From: Ascidia mentula
Lineage: Eukaryota > Chordata > Ascidiacea > Phlebobranchia > Ascidiidae
Assembly (NCBI GenBank): GCA_947561715.1
Contig: OX387197.1
Span: forward strand, 21,044,266 to 21,108,265
Length of the DNA: 64,000 nucleotides
Direction of reading: 5' to 3'
In this document: positions 51,496-62,215 of the stretch, piece after piece
Layout of the letters: every line of letters starts with the position of its first letter
Numbering within the stretch: the first letter of the stretch is position 1
Program-made: the position numbers and the translations under genes
Notes under the pieces: generated by a model
Seen by the model: only the letters and a program-made list of their open reading frames with translations
Told to the model about the DNA's origin: nothing
Databases searched by the model: none

Positions 51496-51759
51496 ATGGA
51501 AGGGGGCAAAACAGGTGCTGGATATGGGGAAATACAATTTGCAGGAAAAAAGTTTGGCGTGCACCGTCTAGCTTACATGATTTTTGTTGAGGGAACTCTG
51601 AAACCTTTGCCAAAGTTCCTTGACGTGAGCCACCGCTGCCACAAAAGCTTGTGCGTCAAACCAGGACATCTAAGTCTTGAACCGAGGCGCATAAATATGT
51701 CTCGACGACGGTGCCGGATCCACGGCACTTGCAGTGGGCATGGTAGCTACCATGTGTAA
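51496..51759 (+). CDS. His-Me finger nuclease domain protein, unit 12
   Basis: Majority sequence with His58. Confidence 0.78.
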   Translation: MEGGKTGAGYGEIQFAGKKFGVHRLAYMIFVEGTLKPLPKFLDVSHRCHKSLCVKPGHLSLEPRRINMSRRRCRIHGTCSGHGSYHV

Positions 51760-52459
51760 CGTTTATGCTGTGACGTAGTGTTCACATTTACGTAATTTTC
51801 CATTAGGTAATGCAGAGTGACTTGCAGTTTTGTACCGCCCAGATAAATACCACAGTTCTCGGAACTGCCCAAGGAGAATTGATCGTAATCACATAATGAC
51901 AGTATCGTAGCTCACGCGGCGGCATTCTTACACTGTTTTGATTGTCTATAAATCTTTGGTTTCTGTGGCCCGAATTCATTCCACATCGTGGAATCGCTAC
52001 TCTGCGCTGGGCTTCTGCCTAGTGTAGTTTCACCATTCCATTCTATATTTTTAGCGTAGAATCGCCGTCTGTTGCAGCCCACCATTGCATGCCTGCTGGG
52101 AACCAAAAAATGACAAATGTGTTTATACCCGTCCTGTCATTTGTGGTGCTTGCCGAACACTTGCAAGGAGTACACTGCCTGTTGATGAAGCCTTAAAAGA
52201 AAGCAATAAATAGTAAAGGTGGTGCGCGAACATATATATATTTTAGTATATATATATATTTATTGTATATTATCTTGCCAGTGAAATAAAGTGTTTACAA
52301 CTGCAGGAGGTTCAATTACTTTTTTGGCCTTGAATAACAGTACATGCAGGCAAGCAAGCACAAAATTATGTGTGCAGAAGTGTTGCCATGGCAATATGTG
52401 TTAAGATGCAAAGGAAAAAGCAGCAATTCTGGGAATATTGGAAGTGCTAATAGCCATGA

Positions 52460-53977
52460 AAGGGTCAACGGCCTGCTGACCTGAAGCGGACAGAAAGAAA
52501 AACTTGTGCTGTTAATGCTCAACTGGGTCTAGCAATTCGTGCCACTGGAATCAGTGTAATAACTACGCAAGTGTTTCTCAGCTACCTTGACCTGCCCTCA
52601 CCCAGTGCCAGCGCAATTGTTGAATTGACCAGAAATGCCTCTGTACACTTTGAGCTGGTGAATGAAAGCAATAGGCAAGCATTGCGCAATGATTGCATCC
52701 GAAGAAATGAACAATGTGGTCTTCCAGTTGAGCACCCAATCAATCTACAGTCTGACTGTCGCTACAATTTGCGCCAAGGCACAGGCAAGGCACACCTGGG
52801 TCAAGCAGCAAGCCAAATTGTGGGAATAGCAGCAGAAAATAGCAGTCCCGCCAAGGATGTTCTGGCTGTTTCAACCATGACAAGAAAGTCCAGGAACCCA
52901 CGTTACATGAAGTCAAGGCAATTACTTTTTGATGAACATTTGCCAATTGGCAACTTGGAATGGGACATCGGGCGTGAGTTGGGAGCCATTCTTTCCTGTC
53001 ACAACTTGCAAGTTGGAGAAATTACCACTGATACCAACAGCAAGCTATTCGATGGGCTTTCTACATCACTCCACCAAAACCAAGACCCTGTTCAAAGGCA
53101 CTGCATTGTACACAGGGCAAGATCTCTCTATCGTGCAGTTCGAAAAATCAATTTCAAACAGCTCTTCCCAGAGAAGGACCATCAACCCAAAGTGAAGAAT
53201 CACCACACCAAGAAGCTGGCTGAGGAAAAACAAACTCACCCAATGGCAGAATACGCTGGTTGTGTCAAGCAATATGACACAGACTATTCGGACATCAGCA
53301 GAAAGATGAAGGCGATTGTGAATGCTGCCATTAATTGCTTCCATGGAAATCACACAGGCTGCAAGGTCCACTCCTATGTTTGCAGAAGAAAAAAACCGCA
53401 AACATGGGTTTTCTGCAAGGCACATGGGATTGAAGATGACCCAAGAAGATCAGCTAAGATGGAAAAAAGAAGTCAGCAAGTTTTTCACCACAGCAAATGT
53501 CTCCAGGATGAGGCCTGGACTTGACACGAGCAAATGTGAAAGTGTCAACTCAACCTTCAGCTATGTCAAGGGTAGGACATACTACTCCACCTGCAGTGTA
53601 GTACTTATCAGTAAACTAAACAGCTTTTCATTTACATTTTCTTCTATGTTTCACAGGGTTCTAGAGAAATTCAAGATAATTGGATATTGAACGTTGTTGG
53701 TTCTTAAACAACATATATACATTTTTTGACATTCTGTGGGAATCTAGCATTCTATGGAAAATCAGCTAGCATGCAACGACTTTATCTTCCACTGAACCTG
53801 TTTATGCAGCAATGCCATGCGAATGGTACTCATGGAACACAGACAAAACGCAAGGAACTTTGTAATGGACATAAAGTAGCGGTGCTAACAGCATTTGACA
53901 GAACATACAACAATGTCAGAAGCGGTGTCCGACAGTCTTTGCCAAAAACATCAATTAAACCAGAATGCGGACTGTAA
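52460..53977 (+). pseudogene. Mutator-like transposase remnant, unit 13
   Basis: 317-residue frame 52571-53524 with Ala87. Other-frame pieces at 53322-53690 and 53726-53977. The insertion lies well downstream and does not touch it. Confidence 0.65.
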
Positions 53978-55394
53978 AGCAATTTCCGCAAGCTAACCCC
54001 AAGAAGAGAAGAAAACATTACTACTACTAAACAACCATTTGTGGTGTAATGCAAGGTCACTCTCTCTCTCTCTCTCTCTACATATATATATGACAGACCA
54101 GATTTCTTTGATATTGCAAACGTAGCATCACATTTTGTCACAACATTTACACCTCTCAACTCCCATCGGGTTGCATTCATGAAACTGAGAATCTCGTATG
54201 GGTCATAATATCATGATGCAAGGGCGGACTGTCACAAAACTAAACTATTAGAAAAGGTGAAAGCTAGAAACCCTTTCCACTTCGCTCAGCGAGCTATCTG
54301 ACTTATCCACATTCCGTGGACGTGAATCGCAAGACATGTCATTTGTATAACTTTCCTAATATTTTACCGCGCCAAATCATTTCAACATGTTACCTGTTCC
54401 ACCTCAGATTCCACTCTTTCACGATATTAGCAAAACACCATTATTTTCCACGTAATCTTTCACCCTTGACAATCATTCTTTGGGATTTAATTTTGGTTTT
54501 ACTTTTGTTTACAATTTTTTTTATTTCCAGTACACTATGTGACAAAATGTTTGAGGTTTCGAATTTTGTTGTAAATTTGTTTACTTTTTGTTGTAAACAA
54601 GCTTGACTAAAGCACGCCACAAACATGAGGTGTGAGGAACAATTGTTGACAACGTGGATAATGCTTTTCACAAATACGTACATACATTGTTAGTTTACCT
54701 TGAGAATTCGGCTTACGAGAGGCGAGAGGGTCTCCACATTGTTAGGAATTTCCCTTCTTGCACACCTCTTTAATGGTGAGCTGTTCTCATTGGCGTCGGG
54801 TATTTTCTTTATTGTTGGGGTGGGAAGCCACCAACCATCCTCTACACAATTCATGAAGAATTGGATGTCTTGTAATTGTCTTGGGGCCCCACCGGGGCTG
54901 TTTGTACACCCCCTAGGACTGACAATTTAGCAGTTAGCCTTTGCAAAACCCCCCAATGTGCTGTCTTAATGCAGCTGTAATCAATTTTTTTTCTGTTCAG
55001 CAATAGTAGTCCCCCTTCATGAGTCATCAGACCCGGCAAAGTGTTTTTGGCAAACAAGAGAAACTGTAACCAGGTGCACAATAACAAATGACTTCTGAAA
55101 CTCGATTTTTGGGATTTAATTGAGAGATGCGGCCTTAAGGGCAGTTCTTGTATAAAAGCGAGATGCATGTCTCGGTTTGCAAAATACGCAATAGTCGCTA
55201 CAACTTTTAATTTTCTTTTCCTAAGAAATTACCATAAATAATTTTTTATTGCAACAGCAGTCCTGTTTAATGTTATGCTCGTGGTTACGTAAAATTTGCA
55301 TGTACATTGCACCAACTTCTGCAAACTAGTAATGTACGAGGATTTTTGTAAATTTATTTGAGATTGCTGGGTGTTTGAACACCTTCCAACAACG

Positions 55395-55397
55395 TTA
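55395..55397. repeat. Target-site duplication TTA (left)
   Basis: Left copy of the 3-bp duplication flanking the Harbinger-like element. The empty site in other units reads AACGTTACGG. Confidence 0.85.
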
Positions 55398-57124
55398 GGC
55401 CGGGTCCACACAGAAACTGTCGCGAGCGTAGCGTACGCCCGCGCGCTCACGCGCTGGCGCATTGGCTTCCACACAGAGAGAGAAACTTTGGGCTGGCGAG
55501 CTCGCGCGCTGGCGGAAAGAAAAAAATTGGCGTCCTCACTCACGCTCGGCGTATTTTCGCTGCCAGTTATCACACTTGGTCCTTTGTTTTGTATGGCGTT
55601 CAAAAACGTGAGAAATGTGCTGTTTATTACCGAAGACATTACGGCTGTGGTGAATGCTGGTGTTAATGATGAGAAAGTGCTAAAAGGCAAAAAGTATTGC
55701 ATTAGTCACAACCATTACCAAGAACAACTGAAGTATGTTTGGCTGGTTTTGCACAACTCATGCAATTACCACATTCACAAGGCCCTGTTTAAAAACTTTT
55801 GCCTGCATCTACAATGGAACAATAACACCAAATGAAACCTTTTTATTTTGTGGAATTGACTAAAACACAAATGAACAAGTAATACGAGAAATGAAATAAG
55901 AAGTTACTGGTTTGAAATCAATGGTGGATATTATGATCATTATGTTTATTAGTACTTTAATCACTGGAGTAGTTGTCATGGTGAACTGGTATTCTTTCAT
56001 GTTATTGAATTTATTGGGTTCCTTTTTAAATTTTTCTGAACAATGCTGCTGAGTTTTGGCAACGAGTGCTGAATAAACACAGAAAAATGTATAGGCAACA
56101 TTGAAGAAAACCTCGCAAAGAAATAAGAGCACATATTTTAGACAAATATACAGTATCATGAAACCATACAATGTATCACTTAATTAAAGCATCACATCAC
56201 ATGCAATTTTTAAAGCTATACAGTAGATGATGCAAAAGATAACTATACCAAATATAACAATTCAACATTTTGAAAACATGAGCAACCTTTATTATGGTAT
56301 GATCAAAACCAGCAACATTTTCTTAAACATGTTGATTGTTAGTGGATGCATGTTCATATTCCAATGAAAGATACTTCACTTTAAAATAGAAAGGAGGCTT
56401 GCTCAAAGCATTTCAAATAAAACCACATGAAACACTGCTCCAAAAGATATTGAAATCATGTCTAAATATCCATTAGTTTATTGTACAACAAAAAGCTGTT
56501 TGGTTTTTAGGTGAATTGGCCAGCAAGAGCACAATTTACATTTTCTATTTAAACAGCTTTTTCACTAGCTAAATGGAAATACCTAAACTATGCAAAAGCT
56601 GGAACCTGGAAGATATAAACATGCCATGGTATAATCAACGTGTAAATTATCTTGATAAGTTGATTTTGCCCTTCTACATTTAATTCAACTAAAACTGTTC
56701 TTACAACTTTATAAAGCTAACATGATTTAACAAATTTCTATTTTGGTTTCAAAGGTAAAATGTCTTGTTAATTAAAGTTTTTTAAAAAAAAACAGTTTGT
56801 GATTAATTTTCGAAAGTAATTAAACTCAAAAAATACTCTAGACCACATCAAACTTCCACTTACAACAGCTATACCTTCGACCCACAACCTAATTCCAAAG
56901 CTTGCGGGCGTGAGCTAAATCAAAATGATTTCGCCGGCGTATACGCTCAGCGGCAAGTCGCGGGCGTAATACGCCGAGCGCTCGCAAGCCCGCGACCTCT
57001 TGTGGGCGAAAACTCACGCTTCCAAGCTTTGTCCTGAGCGTACGCCCGCACGCCGGCGTATACGCCCGCGGCAATGAAACAAACAAAGAATCCGCCGGCG
57101 CAAAGCGTGAGTGTGGACCCGGCC
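55398..57124. mobile_element. Non-autonomous PIF/Harbinger-like DNA transposon
   Basis: 1,727 bp, present only in unit 13. The ends are perfect 14-bp terminal inverted repeats (GGCCGGGTCCACAC and its complement). A 3-bp duplication, TTA at 55395-55397 and 57125-57127, replaces the single TTA of the empty site in all other units, so both boundaries are exact. A TTA/TAA target duplication and GG-starting termini are typical of PIF/Harbinger elements. The terminal 150-250 bases are GC- and CG-rich with repeated GCGTACGCCCGC motifs (55431-55442, 57038-57049), while the interior (about 55850-56880) is very AT-rich. I see no Harbinger transposase or Myb-like protein. The longest internal ORF from an ATG (55593-55835, 80 residues) resembles nothing I know, so the element needs a helper copy elsewhere. 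It separates the unit's TATA box from its nuclease ORF. Confidence 0.82.
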
Positions 57125-57127
57125 TTA
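57125..57127. repeat. Target-site duplication TTA (right)
   Basis: Right copy of the 3-bp duplication, directly followed by the resumed unit sequence CGGTTCCG. Confidence 0.85.
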
Positions 57128-57542
57128 CGGTTCCGTATTTTTAAAATAAGGCGCCTTTCCTTATTAAAATAAAACTGCTTTGTCGCGCCTCCTTCCAATG
57201 ACTTCACATTCGCCTCAGCAAAAAGGGATGGCGATTTCTTGTCTTAGCTAGTTTTGCAATTTAAATATTAAGTAGAAGCTGAAAATATCATGAATATGTT
57301 TGTCGTAGGTGTACCTTATAGGCCTACAGACTAGTTAAAGAACAATGCGCCTTTTTTGTTAACTGTTGGCAGACATTATATTGTAGCAACAAATATATAG
57401 AAAAAATAAAATTAGGTGTGTTTTCCTAAAATACGTTTCAGTGTATGTTGTAAGTTATAATTAAGTAAAAAATGAATGATAAAATTAAGTTAGCAAAATC
57501 AAAGATTTTAAACCGCACCAAAACACATGGAAGTTGTAAGTC

Positions 57543-57806
57543 ATGGAAGGGGGCAAAACAGGTGCTGGATATGGGGAAATACAATTTGCAGGAAAAAAGT
57601 TTGGCGTGCACCGTCTAGCTTACATGATTTTTGTTGAGGGAACTCTGAAACCTTTGCCAAAGTTCCTTGACGTGAGCCACCGCTGCCACAAAAGCTTGTG
57701 CGTCAAACCAGGACATCTAAGTCTTGAACCGAGGCGCATAAATATGTCTCGACGACGGTGCCGGATCCACGGCACTTGCAGTGGGCATGGTAGCTACCAT
57801 GTGTAA
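57543..57806 (+). CDS. His-Me finger nuclease domain protein, unit 13
   Basis: Majority sequence with His58. The ORF is intact, but the upstream TATA box is about 1.7 kb farther away than usual because of the Harbinger-like insertion, so its expression is more doubtful than in other units. Confidence 0.77.
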   Translation: MEGGKTGAGYGEIQFAGKKFGVHRLAYMIFVEGTLKPLPKFLDVSHRCHKSLCVKPGHLSLEPRRINMSRRRCRIHGTCSGHGSYHV

Positions 57807-58515
57807 CGTTTATGCTGTGACGTAGTGTTCACATTTACGTAATTTTCCATTAGGTAATGCAGAGTGACTTGCAGTTTTGTACCGCCCAGATAAATACCAC
57901 AGTTCTCGGAACTGCCCAAGGAGAATTGATCGTAATCACATAATGACAGTATCGTAGCTCACGCGGCGGCATTCTTACACTGTTTTGATTGTCTATAAAT
58001 CTTTGGTTTCTGTGGCCCGAATTCATTCCACATCGTGGAATCGCTTCTCTGCGCTGGGCTTCTGCCTAGTGTAGTTTCACCATTCCATTCTATATTTTTG
58101 GTTCGCCTTTAGCGTAGAATCGCCGTCTGTTGCAGCCCACGATTGCATGCCTGCTGGGAACCAAAAAATGACAAATGTGTTTATACCCGTCCTGTCATTT
58201 GTGGTGCTTGCCGAACACTTGCAAGGAGTACACTGCCTGTTGATGAAGCCTTAAAAGAAAGCAATAAATAGTAAAGGTGGTGCGCGAACATATATATATT
58301 AGTATATATATATATTTATTGTATATTATCTTGCCAGTGAAATAAAGTGTTTACAACTGCAGGAGGTTCAATTACTTTTTTGGCCTTGAATAACAGTACA
58401 TGCAGGCAAGCAAGCACAAAATTATGTGTGCAGAAGTGTTGCCATGGCAATATGTGTTAAGATGCAAAGGAAAAAGCAGCAATTCTGGGAATATTGGAAG
58501 TGCTAATAGCCATGA

Positions 58516-60033
58516 AAGGGTCAACGGCCTGCTGACCTGAAGCGGACAGAAAGAAAAACTTGTGCTGTTAATGCTCAACTGGGTCTAGCAATTCGTGCCA
58601 CTGGAATCAGTGTAATAACTACGCAAGTGTTTCTCAGCTACCTTGACCTGCCCTCACCCAGTGCCAGCGCAATTGTTGAATTGACCAGAAATGCCTCTGT
58701 ACACTTTGAGCTGGTGAATGAAAGCAATAGGCAAGCATTGCGCAATGATTGCATCCGAAGAAATGAACAATGTGGTCTTCCAGTTGAGCACCCAATCAAT
58801 CTACAGTCTGACTGTCGCTACAATTTGCGCCAAGGCACAGGCAAGGCACACCTGGGTCAAGCAGCAAGCCAAATTGTGGGAATAACAGCAGAAAATAGCA
58901 GTCCCGCCAAGGATGTTCTGGCTGTTTCAACCATGACAAGAAAGTCCAGGAACCCACGTTACATGAAGTCAAGGCAATTACTTTTTGATGAACATTTGCC
59001 AATTGGCAACTTGGAATGGGACATCGGGCGTGAGTTGGGAGCCATTCTTTCCTGTCACAACTTGCAAGTTGGAGAAATTACCACTGATACCAACAGCAAG
59101 CTATTCGATGGGCTTTCTACATCACTCCACCAAAACCAAGACCCTGTTCAAAGGCACTGCATTGTACACAGGGCAAGATCTCTCTATCGTGCAGTTCGAA
59201 AAATCAATTTCAAACAGCTCTTCCCAGAGAAGGACCATCAACCCAAAGTGAAGAATCACCACACCAAGAAGCTGGCTGAGGAAAAACAAACTCACCCAAT
59301 GGCAGAATACGCTGGTTGTGTCAAGCAATATGACACAGACTATTCGGACATCAGCAGAAAGATGAAGGCGATTGTGAATGCTGCCATTAATTGCTTCCAT
59401 GGAAATCACACAGGCTGCAAGGTCCACTCCTATGTTTGCAGAAGAAAAAAACCGCAAACATGGGTTTTCTGCAAGGCACATGGGATTGAAGATGACCCAA
59501 GAAGATCAGCTAAGATGGAAAAAAGAAGTCAGCAAGTTTTTCACCACAGCAAATGTCTCCAGGATGAGGCCTGGACTTGACACGAGCAAATGTGAAAGTG
59601 TCAACTCAACCTTTAGCTATGTCAAGGGTAGGACATACTACTCCACCTGCAGTGTAGTACTTATCAGTAAACTAAACAGCTTTTCATTTACATTTTCTTC
59701 TATGTTTCACAGGGTTCTAGAGAAATTCAAGATAATTGGATATTGAACGTTGTTGGTTCTTAAACAACATATATACATTTTTTGACATTCTGTGGGAATC
59801 TAGCATTCTATGGAAAATCAGCTAGCATGCAACGACTTTATCTTCCACTGAACCTGTTTATGCAGCAATGCCATGCGAATGGTACTCATGGAACACAGAC
59901 AAAACGCAAGGAACTTTGTAATGGACATAAAGTAGCGGTGCTAACAGCATTTGACAGAACATACAACAATGTCAGAAGCGGTGTCCGACAGTCTTTGCCA
60001 AAAACATCAATTAAACCAGAATGCGGACTGTAA
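58516..60033 (+). pseudogene. Mutator-like transposase remnant, unit 14
   Basis: 317-residue frame 58627-59580 with Thr87 as in unit 1. Other-frame pieces at 59378-59746 and 59782-60033. Confidence 0.65.
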
Positions 60034-60115
60034 AGCAATTTCCGCAAGCTAACCCCAAGAAGAGAAGAAAACATTACTACTACTAAACAACCATTTGTGG
60101 TGTAATGCAAGGTCA

Positions 60116-60147
<32 letters not shown>

Positions 60148-61862
60148 GACAGACCAGATTTCTTTGATATTGCAAACGTAGCATCACATTTTGTCACAAC
60201 ATTTACACCTCTCAACTCCCATCGGGTTGCATTCATGAAACTGAGAATCTCGTATGGGTCATAATATCATGATGCAAGGGCGGACTGTCACAAAACTAAA
60301 CTATTAGAAAAGGTGAAAGCTAGAAACCCTTTCCACTTCGCTCAGCGAGCTATCTGACTTATCCACATTCCGTGGACGTGAATCGCAAGACATGTCATTT
60401 GTATAACTTTCCTAATATTTTACCGCGCCAAATCATTTCAACATGTTACCTGTTCCACCTCAGATTCCACTCTTTCACGATATTAGCAAAACACCATTAT
60501 TTTCCACGTAATCTTTCACCCTTGACAATCATTCTTTGGGATTTAATTTTGGTTTTACTTTTGTTTACAATTTTTTTTATTTCCAGTACACTATGTGACA
60601 AAATGTTTGAGGTTTCGAATTTTGTTGTAAATTTGTTTACTTTTTGTTGTAAACAAGCTTGACTAAAGCACGCCACAAACATGAGGTGTGAGGAACAATT
60701 GTTGACAACGTGGATAATGCTTTTCACAAATACGTACATACATTGTTAGTTTACCTTGAGAATTCGGCTTACGAGAGGCGAGAGGGTCTCCACATTGTTA
60801 GGAATTTCCCTTCTTGCACACCTCTTTAATGGTGAGCTGTTCTCATTGGCGTCGGGTATTTTCTTTATTGTTGGGGTGGGAAGCCACCAACCATCCTCTA
60901 CACAATTCATGAAGAATTGGATGTCTTGTAATTGTCTTGGGGCCCCACCGGGGCTGTTTGTACACCCCCTAGGACTGACAATTTAGCAGTTAGCCTTTGC
61001 AAAACCCCCCAATGTGCTGTCTTAATGCAGCTGTAATCAATTTTTTTTCTGTTCAGCAATAGTAGTCCCCCTTCATGAGTCATCAGACCCGGCAATTGTT
61101 TTTGGCAAACAAGAGAAACTGTAACCAGGTGCACAATAACAAATGACTTCTGAAACTCGATTTTTGGGATTTAATTGAGAGATGCGGCCTTAAGGGCAGT
61201 TCTTGTATAAAAGCGAGATGCATGTCTCGGTTTGCAAAATACGCAATAGTCGCTACAACTTTTCTTTTCCTAAGAAATTACCATAAATAATTTTTTATTG
61301 CAACAGCAGTCCTGTTTAATGTTATGCTCGTGGTTACGTAAAATTTGCATGTACATTGCACCAACTTCTGCAAACTAGTAATGTACGAGGATTTTTGTAA
61401 ATTTATTTGAGATTGCTGGGTGTTTGAACACCTTCCAACAACGTTACGGTTCCGTATTTTTTAAAATAAGGCGCCTTTCCTTATTAAAATAAAACTGCTT
61501 TGTCGCGCCTCCTTCCAATGACTTCACATTCGCCTCAGCAAAAAGGGATGGCGATTTCTTGTCTTAGCTAGTTTTGCAATTTAAATATTAAGTAGAAGCT
61601 GAAAATATCATGAATATGTTTGTCGTAGGTGTACCTTATAGGCCTACAGACTAGTTAAAGAACAATGCGCCTTTTTTGTTAACTGTTGGCAGACATTATA
61701 TTGTAGCAACAAATATATAGAAAAAATAAAATTAGGTGTGTTTTCCTAAAATACGTTTCAGTGTATGTTGTAAGTTATAATTAAGTAAAAAATGAATGAT
61801 AAAATTAAGTTAGCAAAATCAAAGATTTTAAACCGCACCAAAACACATGGAAGTTGTAAGTC

Positions 61863-62126
61863 ATGGAAGGGGGCAAAACAGGTGCTGGATATGGGGAAAT
61901 ACAATTTGCAGGAAAAAAGTTTGGCGTGCACCGTCTAGCTTACATGATTTTTGTTGAGGGAACTCTGAAACCTTTGCCAAAGTTCCTTGACGTGAGCCAC
62001 CGCTGCCACAAAAGCTTGTGCGTCAAACCAGGACGTCTAAGTCTTGAACCGAGGCGCATAAATATGTCTCGACGACGGTGCCGGATCCACGGCACTTGCA
62101 GTGGGCATGGTAGCTACCATGTGTAA
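61863..62126 (+). CDS. His-Me finger nuclease domain protein, unit 14 (Arg58 variant)
   Basis: The second of only two copies with Arg in place of the zinc-ligand His58 (codon CGT at 62034-62036); otherwise the majority sequence. By analogy with I-PpoI His110 the first zinc site would lose a ligand, so this copy is predicted to be weakened or inactive. Confidence 0.72.
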   Translation: MEGGKTGAGYGEIQFAGKKFGVHRLAYMIFVEGTLKPLPKFLDVSHRCHKSLCVKPGRLSLEPRRINMSRRRCRIHGTCSGHGSYHV

Positions 62127-62215
62127 CGTTTATGCTGTGACGTAGTGTTCACATTTACGTAATTTTCCATTAGGTAATGCAGAGTGACTTGCAGTTTTGT
62201 ACCGCCCAGATAAAT

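Larger units (their letters stand above)
47531..51848 (+). repeat. Megasatellite unit 12 (type E)
   Basis: 4,318 bp. Head as in unit 11, but TCCACATTCC, microsatellite (CT)10 AC (AT)5, and a 1-bp-longer GGCAAAGTG in place of GGCAATTG near 50717. The last two are shared only with unit 13. Confidence 0.97.
51849..57895 (+). repeat. Megasatellite unit 13 (type E, interrupted by a transposon)
   Basis: 6,047 bp including a 1,730-bp insertion (element plus target duplication); 4,317 bp without it. It shares the type E markers with unit 12 and has one T fewer in the T-run just after the insertion (near 57138). Confidence 0.96.
57896..62215 (+). repeat. Megasatellite unit 14 (type A)
   Basis: 4,320 bp. 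It shares the type A markers with unit 1, including Thr87, T at the site after the transposase frame, and Arg58 in the nuclease. Microsatellite (CT)7(AT)9 at 60116-60147. A 6-bp deletion near 61262 between short T-runs accounts for the length difference from unit 1. Confidence 0.97.

Noticed and set aside
55371-55835. 154-codon ORF crossing the left end of the Harbinger-like element.
   Set aside because: Starts in the flanking unit and runs through the terminal repeat; its internal part (from 55593) matches no transposase or Myb-like protein I know.
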